Assembly (NCBI GenBank): GCA_036261915.1
Contig: DATAJX010000002.1
Span: 208,206 to 272,205, forward strand
DNA length: 64,000 bases
From: DATAJX01 sp036261915
Lineage (GTDB): Bacteria > Pseudomonadota > Alphaproteobacteria > UBA2136 > UBA6156
Direction of reading: 5' to 3'
The notes beneath the pieces are model-generated. The model ran no database searches, was not told where the DNA came from, and worked only from the letters and a program-made list of their open reading frames with translations. The translations under genes were made by a program, and so were the position numbers. Position 1 is the first letter of the stretch. Every line of letters starts with the position of its first letter. Positions 46,999 to 55,828 of the stretch are shown here, piece by piece.

Positions 46999-47958
46999 TC
47001 AGCGCAGGCTTTCCAGCAGTTTTTGCATGTCGGGCGGCAGCGGGCTGGTAAACATCATGTCTTCCCAGGTTATGGGGTGGTTAAAGCCCAATTCCGCCGC
47101 GTGCAGGGCTTGCCGTCCAAAGCTTTTGGCAGCCAGTTGCCCGGCCTCGCCCTGGCCTTTCAGCGGCGCGGGCTTGCCGTACATGGGGTCACCCAGCAAC
47201 GCATGGCCCAAATGGGCCATATGAACCCGAATTTGATGGGTCCGGCCGGTCTCAAGGCGGCATTCCACCAGGCTGGCGCCCGGCAATGCCTCAATAACCT
47301 TGTAATGGGTAATGGCGTTTTTGCCCCCGCTGGTGCCCACGGGCAGTACGGCCCGCTTTTTGCGGTCAACCGGGTGGCGGCCAATATGGGTTTCCAGGCG
47401 CCCGGCGGCGGGCAAGGGCGTACCCCGCACAATGGCCTTGTAAACCCTGTGAATACTATGCCGCGCAAACTGCGCCGCCAGTCCGCGGTGGGCCTTGTCG
47501 TGCTTGGCGGCCACCAGAATACCGCTGGTGTCTTTGTCCAGCCGGTGCACGATCCCCGGCCGTGCCTCGCCGTTCATGCCGCTCAGGCTGTTGCCGCAGT
47601 GCCCCAGCAGCGCATGCACCAATGTGCCGGTCTTGTGGCCCAAACTGGGGTGGACCGCCATCCCGGAGGGCTTATCCAACACGATCAGGTGCTCGTCCTC
47701 AAACAAGATCACCAGCGGAATGTCCTCGGCCAGCAGCGTAGCGGCTTCAATGGCCGGTACATCAACCGCATAAACCTCTCCCAGCTTCACTTTCCGGGCC
47801 GGGTTGGCTTCGGCTACGCCACCCCGCGTCACATGGTGCTCCCTGATCCACCGCTGCACCGCCGCCCGGCTGGCATTGGCCTCTCCCAGCTGCCCCACCA
47901 GCCAAACATCAAGCCGCTGGCCGGCCTCAGTTACCTCAAAGCTGAAAATTCCTTGCAT
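46999..47958 (-). CDS. rluD: RluD-type 23S rRNA pseudouridine synthase
   Basis: A 319-residue RluA-family enzyme with an N-terminal S4 domain (QRLDVWLVGQLGEANASRAAVQRWI, about residues 12-36) and the catalytic motif HRLDKDTSG (the aspartate is nucleophilic). GRTHQIRVHMAHLGHALLGDPMYG follows. RluD modifies helix 69 of 23S rRNA. The gene begins at the ATG at 47958 and is followed by rpoH, an arrangement seen widely in alphaproteobacteria, which supports the RluD rather than RluC label. Confidence 0.9.
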   Translation of the reverse strand: MQGIFSFEVTEAGQRLDVWLVGQLGEANASRAAVQRWIREHHVTRGGVAEANPARKVKLGEVYAVDVPAIEAATLLAEDIPLVILFEDEHLIVLDKPSGMAVHPSLGHKTGTLVHALLGHCGNSLSGMNGEARPGIVHRLDKDTSGILVAAKHDKAHRGLAAQFARHSIHRVYKAIVRGTPLPAAGRLETHIGRHPVDRKKRAVLPVGTSGGKNAITHYKVIEALPGASLVECRLETGRTHQIRVHMAHLGHALLGDPMYGKPAPLKGQGEAGQLAAKSFGRQALHAAELGFNHPITWEDMMFTSPLPPDMQKLLESLR

Positions 47959-47997
47959 TTTACTTACTTATGGGTAAAACCTCAGCCCGTCAACGCC

Positions 47998-49224
47998 ATG
48001 AAAACCCGCACCCTCACAGGCACCACCCACGCGTCGCTGGCCATCATTGCCAGCCGCATGGTCAACCTCGCGGGCAAATTCGCCCTCAGTTTCTTCATCG
48101 CCCGCTACCTGGGCCTGGCCGAACTCGGCCTCTATGGCTTGGTTCTGGGCATCGTCACAGTGTTTCCCGCCATCGCAGGCTTCGGCCTCAGCAGCCTGCT
48201 GGCGCGCGAAGCCGTCACCCAAAAGCCCGCCCAGTTCACAGCGGTCATGGCCCAACTGCTTAAGGCCCAAAGCCTGCTTTATGCTGCCCTGCTGCCGCTG
48301 GCATTGCTTATCGGCTGGTTGACCGGCCAGCCACACTTGGCCATCCTCACACTGGCGCTGGCCTATGCCGAACAACTCAACAACGCCATCTTCGATTTCC
48401 TCATCGCCCGCCACCAGCCATTGCTGGCCAACGTGCTTACCACTCTGCGCGGCGGCCTGTGGGCGTTCGCCTTCATGCTGCTGGCATTCCTGCATCCCCA
48501 AGCCGCCACGCTCGATACCGTCCTGTGGATATGGCTGGCAGGCGTCACACTGGCCATTATCGCCTTCACGGCTAAAGCCAAAAGCTGGCCATGGGCTCAG
48601 GCGCTCGGGCAAAAATTCTCCCTGAAGACTTACATCGAGCACATCCGCCGCGCAGGCTGGCTTTATGTCGGCAGCATCGCCACATTGCTGGGGCAGAACA
48701 TCGACCGCTACATCGTCACCCTGTTCCTCGGGCTCGAAGCCACCGGCGTCTACGTCCTCTTCTGGTCCATCGGCAACGCACTCTACAACCTCACGGTGTC
48801 GGGCGTGCTGCAGCTGGCGCGGCCGCACCTCATCCAGGCTAGGCAAAAAGCCAAACATTATGCGGTGGTCTATCGTCAAACGGCCGGGCGCACGCTGGTG
48901 TCGGTGCTGGCCACGCAACTGCCCGTCGCGCTTGTGTTCCCGCTGGCGCTGCCGTGGCTGCAACGCCCGCTGGTCGAATTCTACCTGCCCGCCCTCTGGC
49001 TGGTGCAAGTGGGCATGGCGCTGCGCACGGGGCTCGAATTTTTCGCCACCGGCTACTACGCCCACCAGCGCGATGCCCACATCGCGCAGCTCAACCTGCT
49101 GCTGCTTGGCCTTACGGTGGCGTGTAATTTTGCGCTTCTGCCGTTCTTAGGCCTTTACGGGGCCGCGGCGGCCATCGGTATCGCGGCGCTGTTTTGCTTG
49201 CCGTACCTCAAGGTGCGCGCATGA
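47998..49224 (+). CDS. Oligosaccharide flippase (Wzx/MATE-like)
   Basis: A protein of 408 residues with about twelve hydrophobic segments, starting at the ATG at 47998. The N-terminal region (ASRMVNLAGKFALSFFIARYLGLAELGLYGLVLGIV) matches flippases of the polysaccharide-biosynthesis family, which move lipid-linked oligosaccharides across the inner membrane. The stop and the GT start overlap in an ATGA junction, so it begins a tight four-gene operon with a glycosyltransferase, a polytopic membrane protein and a methyltransferase. No promoter motif was recognised. Confidence 0.88.
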   Translation: MKTRTLTGTTHASLAIIASRMVNLAGKFALSFFIARYLGLAELGLYGLVLGIVTVFPAIAGFGLSSLLAREAVTQKPAQFTAVMAQLLKAQSLLYAALLPLALLIGWLTGQPHLAILTLALAYAEQLNNAIFDFLIARHQPLLANVLTTLRGGLWAFAFMLLAFLHPQAATLDTVLWIWLAGVTLAIIAFTAKAKSWPWAQALGQKFSLKTYIEHIRRAGWLYVGSIATLLGQNIDRYIVTLFLGLEATGVYVLFWSIGNALYNLTVSGVLQLARPHLIQARQKAKHYAVVYRQTAGRTLVSVLATQLPVALVFPLALPWLQRPLVEFYLPALWLVQVGMALRTGLEFFATGYYAHQRDAHIAQLNLLLLGLTVACNFALLPFLGLYGAAAAIGIAALFCLPYLKVRA

Positions 49225-50306
49225 AGGTCCTGCACGCGGCCGAAACCATCAAAGGCGGCGTCGCCACCGTTATGCGTGCGCTCATCGAAGCGCAAACCAA
49301 ACAGTACGGCGCCAGTAACGTCACCGCGCTTGTCCCGGCCGAACAAAGCGCCGAACTGCCCACACCCAAACCCACCCAGAAAAGAACCTTCGCGCGCAGC
49401 GGACGCCACCCGCTGGCCTTTTTCTTTTTCGCACGCACGCTGGCGCAACTGGTGCTCAGGCAAAAGCCTCATGTAGTCCACCTGCACAGCACGTTCGCGG
49501 GTGCCATCGGCCGCGTCATATTGCTGGCGCTGCGCCCGTGGCACAAAGCGCAAGTGGTTTACTGCCCGCATGCTTTCGCGTTCATGATCGATACCCAACC
49601 GCTTTACCGCAGCCTTTTCGCGTGGGTCGAATGGCTGCTGGCGCCGGCCACCAGCCACATCATCTGCGTCAGCGAGTTTGAAAAGAACGTCGCCATCAGC
49701 TACGGCCTGCCCGAGCGCAAACTGGTGGTGGTGCATAACGGCGTCAATGCGCCCGCCGCCAAAAAAACGAAAGACCCGTTCAAGGCGTCGCGCGGGCACG
49801 TGCGTGCGCTGTTCGTCGGCCGATTCGACCATCAAAAGGGCTTCGATACCCTGCAACGCGCCATGGCCCAGCTGCACGGCAGCCCGGTGCACCTGACCGC
49901 CGTGGGCGGCGCGGTTAACGGCGCCGCCAAACCCGCGCAGGTACCCAACATCACTTATACCGGCTGGCTCCCGGCCGCGCAGGTCGCCGCCTACATGGCG
50001 CACGCGCACGTCATCGTCGTGCCTTCGCGCTACGAGGGTTTCGCCATGGTACCGCTCGAAGCCATGGCCCACGGCAAGGCGGTGCTCGCCAGCAATGTCA
50101 CCTCGCTGCCCGAGGCCGTGTCGCACGGCAAAACCGGCCTGCTGTTCGCTGCAGGCAATGCCGCCGCGCTGGCCGGCGCACTGCGCGATACGCCCCTTGC
50201 AAGCTGGCAAACCATGGGCAAGGCTGGGTTCATGAATTACCAAAAACACTTCACCGCCAGGCGCATGGCACAGGCCACGGCAACACTTTACGGGGCCGGG
50301 GAATGA
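49221..50306 (+). CDS. Family 4-type glycosyltransferase
   Basis: A protein of 361 residues with the GT-B fold. The start at 49221 overlaps the flippase stop. VLHAAETIKGGVATVMRALIEA begins the N-terminal Rossmann domain. The C-terminal half holds VGRFDHQKGFDTLQRAMA, then VVPSRYEGFAMVPLEAMAHGKAVLAS, the classic EX7E donor-binding motif. It adds a sugar to a growing glycan. The donor and acceptor are unknown. Confidence 0.92.
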   Translation: MKVLHAAETIKGGVATVMRALIEAQTKQYGASNVTALVPAEQSAELPTPKPTQKRTFARSGRHPLAFFFFARTLAQLVLRQKPHVVHLHSTFAGAIGRVILLALRPWHKAQVVYCPHAFAFMIDTQPLYRSLFAWVEWLLAPATSHIICVSEFEKNVAISYGLPERKLVVVHNGVNAPAAKKTKDPFKASRGHVRALFVGRFDHQKGFDTLQRAMAQLHGSPVHLTAVGGAVNGAAKPAQVPNITYTGWLPAAQVAAYMAHAHVIVVPSRYEGFAMVPLEAMAHGKAVLASNVTSLPEAVSHGKTGLLFAAGNAAALAGALRDTPLASWQTMGKAGFMNYQKHFTARRMAQATATLYGAGE

Positions 50307-51376
50307 AAAAATTCATGCAGGCACAAACCGGCTACGGCTGGCTGTTCGCGGGCGGCATCATGCTGGCCTACCTGCTTACCATGTTCGTGTTCAGCGACAT
50401 GCTTCCCGCGCAATGGAGTTTCGATTCCACCTATCTGCAAGACCTCATCACCCAGGGCACCGACATGGAATCCGATGCCTACGTCGCCACCGCCAACCTG
50501 TTCGCGCTGCTGCCCGACAGCATGCTCATGGGCTTCATCAGCCTGCTGGGGTGCGGGGTCATCGCCTGGATGGCAGGGAGCGCCTTCACGCTCTCTTCCG
50601 GTGCTGCCGCAGGCGTCATGCTTACCCCGCTGCTGCTTATGGGTCTGCTGCGCCCGCAAAAAGAGGTCATCGTCGTGCTGCTGTCGGTTGTCCTTATGCT
50701 GGCCGTGGTGCGGGCGCGCCGCGCGCTTGTGCCGCTGGTTGCCGTCGCCGCGCTTTACCTGCCTTACGGCGCGTTCGTCAGGCCGTATTACCTGCTTATT
50801 TTCCTGGTGTTGCTGGCACTGCATTTCGTGCCGCGCTGGTCCAAGGGCACCATCATCCTGGCCATCGCCGCCGGGCTGGCTTCCCTGTTCCTGCTGCCGG
50901 GCGATGTTTACCTCGCACTGCAGGGCCCGCGAGATAACGGCAACTTCTACCGCGTGCTGGGCGACGTCGGCAACCGCACCTTCTTCCTCAACCCGTATTA
51001 CCCCGATAACCTTTTCGCGTTCATGGCCAACTACGCCTATGCCGCGCTGCGCCTCAACCTGCCGCTGCTGTTCAGCGTGGCGCCGCAAGAGGTTTTCCTC
51101 GTCCTCAGCGCCACCCTCTATTTCTGGCTGGGTCGCTGCATGTTCAAACTCGGCAACTGGCGCGCACAATTCCTCGCCCGGCTTTTTGTCGCGCACATTC
51201 TGGTGCTGACCCTGTTCGAGCCCGACCTCGGCAGCTATCTCCGCCACGCCTCGTCGGTGGCGTTGTACCTCTGGCCCGGCCTGCTGCTGTGGCAGCGCAT
51301 GCAGGTATCGTTACCCGCGCGCCACCCCATGCTCACATTCCTGCGCCTCGATCATTTCCAAAAGGAGCCCGCATGA
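50303..51376 (+). CDS. Polytopic membrane protein, possible glycan polymerase
   Basis: A 357-residue protein with about nine hydrophobic segments, resembling O-antigen polymerase (Wzy)-like or oligosaccharide-ligase membrane proteins in length and layout. The family cannot be confirmed by motifs, because Wzy proteins are highly divergent. Charged loops include RPYYLLIF and NPYYPDNLFAFM. It overlaps the glycosyltransferase and methyltransferase genes by four bases each, which links it to glycan assembly. Confidence 0.6.
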   Translation: MKKFMQAQTGYGWLFAGGIMLAYLLTMFVFSDMLPAQWSFDSTYLQDLITQGTDMESDAYVATANLFALLPDSMLMGFISLLGCGVIAWMAGSAFTLSSGAAAGVMLTPLLLMGLLRPQKEVIVVLLSVVLMLAVVRARRALVPLVAVAALYLPYGAFVRPYYLLIFLVLLALHFVPRWSKGTIILAIAAGLASLFLLPGDVYLALQGPRDNGNFYRVLGDVGNRTFFLNPYYPDNLFAFMANYAYAALRLNLPLLFSVAPQEVFLVLSATLYFWLGRCMFKLGNWRAQFLARLFVAHILVLTLFEPDLGSYLRHASSVALYLWPGLLLWQRMQVSLPARHPMLTFLRLDHFQKEPA

Positions 51377-52056
51377 CCCACCTCACGTACGAACAGCAAA
51401 CCGTCGCCAGCCCCAACCCGCTGGCGCGTTACGCACACCTCAGCCGCTTCAAGCGCGCCAAGGCGCTTTGCCAAAAATACCTGCCTGCCAAAGGCAGCTT
51501 GCTCGATTACGGCGCGGGCGACGGCCGCCTGCTGGCGCTGCTGCGCAAGGCCCAGCCCAAGGCGCAACTGCTGGGGCTCGAACCCTACATGGATATCACC
51601 GATAAAAAGCACATCTTCCGCACCGCCGACAAACTGCCGCCCAAGGTCGACGTCATCACCGCCTTCGAAGTGCTCGAACACCTCGATGCGCACAACATGG
51701 CGGGGTATCTCAAGCTGGTGAACGCCCGGCTTGCCAAAAACGGTCACATCATCATCAGCGTGCCCAACATGCTGGGGCCCAGCCTGTTCCTCAAATACAT
51801 CAACTGGCGCTTCATCAAGCGTTCGCAGTGGATCTACAGCTGGGGCGACGTGTTCAAGGCGGGGCTGCTGCTCAAGTCGCCGCCGCGCGAACTCAAACCG
51901 CTGGGCGATTACCTGGGGCATACCGGTTTCGACTGGCGCTTGCTGCGGGTGCAAATGCTCAAGCACTATAAACTGGTCGAAGAATTCCACAGCCCGTTTC
52001 CGGCCTTGTGGTGGGGCTTCAACAGCCAGTGGTTTGCGGTGTTTGAGCGCCGCTAG
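51373..52056 (+). CDS. Class I SAM-dependent methyltransferase
   Basis: A protein of 227 residues. The SAM-binding motif is LLDYGAGDGRLLALL (about residues 43-57), followed by VDVITAFEVLEHLDAHN and NGHIIISVPNMLG, typical of the Methyltransf_11/23 group. Glycan-operon members of this type often methylate sugars or cap chains. It is the last gene of the four-gene operon, with a minus-strand small gene beginning its stop just after. Confidence 0.88.
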   Translation: MTHLTYEQQTVASPNPLARYAHLSRFKRAKALCQKYLPAKGSLLDYGAGDGRLLALLRKAQPKAQLLGLEPYMDITDKKHIFRTADKLPPKVDVITAFEVLEHLDAHNMAGYLKLVNARLAKNGHIIISVPNMLGPSLFLKYINWRFIKRSQWIYSWGDVFKAGLLLKSPPRELKPLGDYLGHTGFDWRLLRVQMLKHYKLVEEFHSPFPALWWGFNSQWFAVFERR

Positions 52057-52332
52057 CTAGCGGGCAGGGGCCGGCAGGCTCGAAGACGGGTCCCACGGCG
52101 TGTTGGCCGGGCGCGGCTCGCCCACGGCGATCTTGGCCTCGCTATCAAGGCAGGCAATGTAATGATGAAATCCGGTGCGCTTGAAAATATCCCAGCCCAG
52201 CTTTTCCTTGGCGGCGTACAGCATCAACCCCACGGGCACGGTGCTGGCCAGGTACAAAACCAGGGCGCATAGCCACCAGAGAGCCCGTTTGAGCCATTTT
52301 TTAGCCGAATTTGGCCGGTTTGCGACGTCCAT
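52057..52332 (-). CDS. Small membrane protein (91 aa), hypothetical
   Basis: A 91-residue protein with one clear transmembrane segment (about residues 18-40, WWLCALVLYLASTVPVGLMLYAA), a basic N-terminus (NSAKKWLKRA) and a Pro/Ser-rich C-terminal tail. It starts at the ATG at 52332 and converges with the glycan operon. No family is recognised. tRNA-Glu lies upstream on the same strand. Confidence 0.6.
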   Translation of the reverse strand: MDVANRPNSAKKWLKRALWWLCALVLYLASTVPVGLMLYAAKEKLGWDIFKRTGFHHYIACLDSEAKIAVGEPRPANTPWDPSSSLPAPAR

Positions 52333-52388
52333 GAGACCTTTTTGTGCCGTTGGTGAGCGGCAAAGCGCCGCCTGAGCATCAGTAAATC

Positions 52389-52463
52389 TGGCGTCCCGTA
52401 GGGGAATCGAACCCCTGTTTCCACCGTGAAAGGGTAGCGTCCTAACCGCTAGACGAACGGGAC
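52389..52463 (-). tRNA. tRNA-Glu (anticodon TTC)
   Basis: A 75-nt minus-strand cloverleaf with acceptor GTCCCGT/ACGGGAC, anticodon stem CTACC/GGTGG with loop CTTTCAC (TTC), T-loop TTCGATT and encoded CCA. Confidence 0.96.
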
Positions 52464-52569
52464 AACCGGCCTGCTTATACGCAAGGCTGCGGGTTTATGC
52501 AACAGGCTAAACACATTGATTTTGCCCCTTGCCACAACCATCGCACCCCGCTATAAACCCGCCCGGAGC

Positions 52570-52644
<75 letters not shown>

Positions 52645-52680
52645 TTTTCATATTAAAATCAATCTGATAGATTAAATGCT

Positions 52681-53661
52681 ATGACAGATAAACCCGCGAT
52701 TTTTGTGACCGGTGGTGCAGGATATGTGGGCAGCCACGCCTGTCTGGCGCTCGAAAAGGCCGGTTTTACGCCCATAGCCTTTGATAATTTATCGGCCGGT
52801 GACAAAAACCGCGTGAAATTTGGCCCGTTTGTTGAGGGTGATATTAAAAGCCCGCTCTCGTTAATGGCGGCGATCCGCCATTATAAGCCGGTTGCTGTGA
52901 TGCATTTTGCCGGGCTGATCTCGGTGGGTGATTCGGTTAAAAACCCGCTGAGTACCTACCACAACAACGTGACAGGCACCCTGGCTTTATTGGCGGCCAT
53001 GAAGGAAACCGGGGTGAAGCACATGGTGTTTTCGAGCAGCGCGGCGGTGTATGGCGCGCCCGAGGCCACGCCTATTGCTGAAAACGCCCCCAAAGCGCCG
53101 CTAAGCCCTTATGGCCAAACGAAATTGATGGCCGAAACCATTCTGGCTGATTGCGCCGCCGCGGGCCTGCTGAATTATACCGCCCTGCGTTACTTTAATG
53201 CCGCCGGGGCCACCCCCGAACAGGGGCTGGGCTATAACCGCGCCGACCCTACCCACCTGATTCCGCTGGCGCTGCAGACGGTGTTGGGCAAGCGCCCGGC
53301 GTTGGAAATATTTGGCAATGATTACAATAGTTTAGATGGTACCGCGGTGCGTGATTACGTGCACGTGGCGGACCTTGCGGAGGCGCATGTTGCCGCGCTG
53401 AAGTACCTGCTGGCGGGGGGTGAAAGCGTGGCGCTGAACCTGGGGACCTCGAAGGGGCACTCGGTGCTTGAGGTGTTGGCCGAGGTGGAAAAAGTGACCG
53501 GTAAAAGTGTAGCGCGGGTGATGCGCGAACGTCGCATGGGTGATGCGCCGGTGTTGGTTGCTGATGCGCAATTGTCGAAAAAAGTGCTGGATTGGAGCGC
53601 AAAGGGCTCTGACCTGTCGCAGATCATCGCCAGCGACTGGGCGTGGCACCAGACGCTTTAA
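52681..53661 (+). CDS. galE: UDP-glucose 4-epimerase
   Basis: A 326-residue SDR-family enzyme. The NAD motif GGAGYVGSH lies at residues 11-19, the catalytic tyrosine and lysine in SPYGQTKLMAE, and DYVHVADLAEAHVAAL and LNLGTSKGHSV are conserved GalE segments. It interconverts UDP-glucose and UDP-galactose, supplying sugar nucleotides for surface glycans. It converges with the truncated sugar-phosphate transferase, the two stops lying a few bases apart. Confidence 0.94.
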   Translation: MTDKPAIFVTGGAGYVGSHACLALEKAGFTPIAFDNLSAGDKNRVKFGPFVEGDIKSPLSLMAAIRHYKPVAVMHFAGLISVGDSVKNPLSTYHNNVTGTLALLAAMKETGVKHMVFSSSAAVYGAPEATPIAENAPKAPLSPYGQTKLMAETILADCAAAGLLNYTALRYFNAAGATPEQGLGYNRADPTHLIPLALQTVLGKRPALEIFGNDYNSLDGTAVRDYVHVADLAEAHVAALKYLLAGGESVALNLGTSKGHSVLEVLAEVEKVTGKSVARVMRERRMGDAPVLVADAQLSKKVLDWSAKGSDLSQIIASDWAWHQTL

Positions 53662-53666
53662 GGTAG

Positions 53667-54170
53667 CTAGTACGCCTGCCGCTGGAACAGCACCACCAGC
53701 GGGGTGAGGGCGAGTATCTTCAGGTCGAGCCCCAGGTTCCAGTTCTCGATGTACCAGACGTCGTATTCGACGCGGCTGGCCATTTTGTCGATGGTTTCGG
53801 TTTCGCCCCGCAGGCCGTTGATCTGCGCCCAGCCGGTGAGGCCGGGGCGCATTTTGTGGCGGCTGGCGTAACGGCCGACGGTTTGGCCGTAATAGCTGTT
53901 GTGGCTGGGCACGTGCGGGCGCGGGCCGACCAGGCTCATGTCGCCGCGCAGGACGTTGATGAGTTGAGGCAGTTCGTCGATGCTGGTGCGGCGGATGAAG
54001 CCGCCGATGGGGGTGAGGCGGGTGTCGTTTTTGCTGGCCTGTTTTTCTTTGCCCGAGGCGTCGCGCGCGTCGGCGGCCTGCATTTTCATGCTGCGGAACT
54101 TGAGCATGCGGAAACCCACCCCGTTGAAGCCGCCGCGCGACTGGGTGAAGAACACCGGGCCGGGGCTGGT
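53667..54170 (-). pseudogene. 5'-truncated undecaprenyl-phosphate sugar transferase (bacterial sugar transferase domain)
   Basis: The frame ends at 53667 and carries the C-terminal part of a Bac_transf domain: FNGVGFRMLKFRSMKM, then FIRRTSIDELPQLINVLRGDMSLVGPRP, SRHKMRPGLTGWAQINGLRGE and YIENWNLGLDLKILALTPLVVL. Homology reaches upstream only to SPGPVFFTQSRGG, at about 54135-54170; before that the sequence becomes unrelated. The membrane-spanning N-terminus and the remaining domain are absent, so it cannot be a complete enzyme. A GTG at 54155 is the only apparent start. The break coincides with the missing beginning of the gene on the other strand. Confidence 0.8.
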
Positions 54171-54649
54171 GGGGCTATGCCGAGTGGCACCGCGACATTG
54201 CGCTGCTTGACCTGATGCTGGCGGTGCGGGTGAACACCGAGCAGGCCGTCATTTACCGGGCCAGTGCGCGGAACCATTTGGCCAGTGCTTTGGCGGTTCA
54301 GCCCGGCGACCCTTACAGCTGGCAGCGCATGGCGATGATCGACCTGGCCGACCATGAACTGGCGGCGGGGGATCTGCTGAACAGTTTTATCACGTCGCCC
54401 GCCGAGCCGAGGTTGCTGTGGGCCCGCTTGCCGCTGGCCATGCTACTGTGGGACGAATTGCAGAAACGTGACCCGGAAATGCTGCAGACCCAGTTGGTGA
54501 TGGCATGGGACAACCCGCAGTTGGCATGGGAAACCCTGCGCTACCTGCCGCACGGCCCGGCGCGGCTGGCCGAAGCCGTGAAGGGTTTGCCCGGCATTGC
54601 CGATGAATGGCTGCGCGTGACGAAACAGCCTTGGCCTTACGCACAGTAA
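54167..54649 (+). pseudogene. 5'-truncated TPR-like protein, probably from an exopolysaccharide locus
   Basis: The plus frame begins without a start codon at about 54167, in the middle of protein-like sequence (GWWGYAEWHRDIALLDLML), with an in-frame stop at 54146-54148 just before. It continues to 54649 with a helical, TPR-like pattern: ASALAVQPGDPYSWQRMAMIDL and LARLAEAVKGLPG-type segments. An ATG at 54215 would give a shorter frame of 144 codons, but conserved-looking sequence precedes it. Similar short TPR-like proteins are found in polysaccharide loci. I interpret it as the 3' part of a larger gene lost at the junction. Confidence 0.6.
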
Positions 54650-54662
54650 GCGGGGAATTCAA

Positions 54663-54737
54663 TGGAGGCCGGAACGGGATTTGAACCCGTGCATCGCGGT
54701 TTTGCAGACCGCTGCGTTACCACTTCGCCACCCGGCC
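54663..54737 (-). tRNA. tRNA-Cys (anticodon GCA)
   Basis: A 75-nt minus-strand cloverleaf with acceptor GGCCGGG/TCCGGCC (one G-U pair), discriminator U73 typical of tRNA-Cys, an anticodon loop with GCA and encoded CCA. Confidence 0.96.
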
Positions 54738-54862
54738 TCACTGCCAAACGGCTTTATTCAATAGAAGGAGCGTGGGGGTTGAGTCAACTTTAAAAAAGCC
54801 CCCCATGGATGCCTACCCCCAAAGAGGGCGGCATGACGGCTGTGGAGTGGGGAGTATGGGTG

Positions 54863-55507
54863 CTAGAAAACGAAGGCTTCGGCGACCGTGAGGGCGGGGT
54901 GGAGCAGGGCCTTGGTTTCGAACAGTTCTTCGCGGAACTGGGTGCCGCCGTGTTTGGTGATGACGCTGGCGGTGAGCAGGCCGTTCTGCCCCTGGAACAC
55001 GCCGCCGATCTTGCCGCCTTCGGCCAGTTGCGCGAGCAGCGCCTGCGGCACCTGTGTGGCGGCGGCATCGAGCACGATGACATTATAGGGGCCGTGGGCG
55101 GTATCGCCTGCTGCCGGGGCGGCGTTGCTGACGGTGACGTTATGGAAGGCCTTGAGATTGGTTTGGGCCTGCTTGAGCAGGGCGGCATCGTCTTCGGTGA
55201 CGGTGACGTGGGCGGCCAGCGGGGCGAGCAGCGCGGCGGTGTAGCCGGTGGCGCCCGCCACGACGAGGACCTTATCGGTGTTTTGGATATCGAGCGTTTG
55301 CAGCAGGCGGGCCAATGTCATGGGGGCGTACATGGCGCGGCCGTTGCCCAGTGGGGTGAGGGTGTCGGCGTAGGCGGTTTTGGCGTAGGCCGCCGGAATA
55401 AAATCTTCGCGCGCCACGTGGGCCATGCTGGCGAGCAGGGCTGGGTTGTTGACGTGGTTGGGCCGGAGTTGGCCGTCGATCATGTTGTGGCGAGCAGTGG
55501 ATTGCAT
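54863..55507 (-). CDS. Protein-L-isoaspartate O-methyltransferase-like protein
   Basis: A protein of 214 residues starting at the ATG at 55507; a longer frame would run back through the tRNA-Asn gene. RHNMIDGQLRPNHVNNPALLASMAHVAREDFIP is the N-terminus typical of alphaproteobacterial PCMT-like proteins. The SAM motif is VLVVAGATGYTAALLA, and the catalytic SxxxP-like loop is reduced to APMTLARLLQ. It therefore belongs to the PCMT family but may not methylate isoaspartate. It often sits before a tolC-like efflux gene in alphaproteobacteria; here an RND operon lies upstream, separated by the tRNA-Asn region. Confidence 0.82.
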   Translation of the reverse strand: MQSTARHNMIDGQLRPNHVNNPALLASMAHVAREDFIPAAYAKTAYADTLTPLGNGRAMYAPMTLARLLQTLDIQNTDKVLVVAGATGYTAALLAPLAAHVTVTEDDAALLKQAQTNLKAFHNVTVSNAAPAAGDTAHGPYNVIVLDAAATQVPQALLAQLAEGGKIGGVFQGQNGLLTASVITKHGGTQFREELFETKALLHPALTVAEAFVF

Positions 55508-55589
55508 GGGGCGAAAGTCGGCCAAAGCCGTATAAAGGTCAAGCCGGACGACCATAAAATAAGCCCGCCATAAGGCGGGCTGGTAATAA

Positions 55590-55664
55590 TGGCTCCGGCG
55601 GTTGGGATCGAACCAACGACCCACGGATTAACAGTCCGTTGCTCTACCGCTGAGCTACGCCGGA
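55590..55664 (-). tRNA. tRNA-Asn (anticodon GTT)
   Basis: A 75-nt minus-strand cloverleaf with acceptor TCCGGCG/CGCCGGA, D-stem GCTC/GAGC, anticodon stem ACGGA/TCCGT with loop CTGTTAA (GTT), T-loop TTCGATC and encoded CCA. It is a predicted target of the Tgt and QueA enzymes encoded in this window. Confidence 0.97.
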
Positions 55665-55735
55665 AGCGCAGGGTTTGTAAGGGCAGAGGTTTATGTCGTC
55701 AAGCCTTAACAGCGAGGTTCACCTGATGGAAATGT

Positions 55736-55824
55736 AGAAGAGTAGCTCAGAGGTAGAGCAACGGACTGCCCATTTCATATAAGTGGGCCGTGGGTCGTTG
55801 GTTCGATCCCAACCGCCGGAGCCA
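55736..55824 (+). ncRNA. Mosaic tRNA-Asn-like element with a rebuilt anticodon arm
   Basis: The plus strand carries a near-copy of the neighbouring tRNA-Asn, head-to-head with it. The D arm differs by one base, the next nine bases (AACGGACTG) are identical, and the last 37 bases through T arm and CCA are identical. Two parts are changed. The five bases ttaat of the anticodon loop are replaced by 19 bases that fold as CCCATTT-CATAT-AAGTGGG, a 7-bp stem with one G-U pair. The 5' acceptor strand reads agaagag, which cannot pair with CGCCGGA. The GTT anticodon is lost. A terminator follows in the same orientation. It may be a pseudogene or a small structured RNA. Confidence 0.7.
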
Positions 55825-55828
55825 GAAT

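Noticed and set aside
55736..55824. tRNA-Asn-like element considered as a half of split tmRNA or a tRNA with a group I intron
   Set aside because: There is no tmRNA acceptor sequence or tag-coding region, and the 19-base replacement is far too short for a self-splicing intron.
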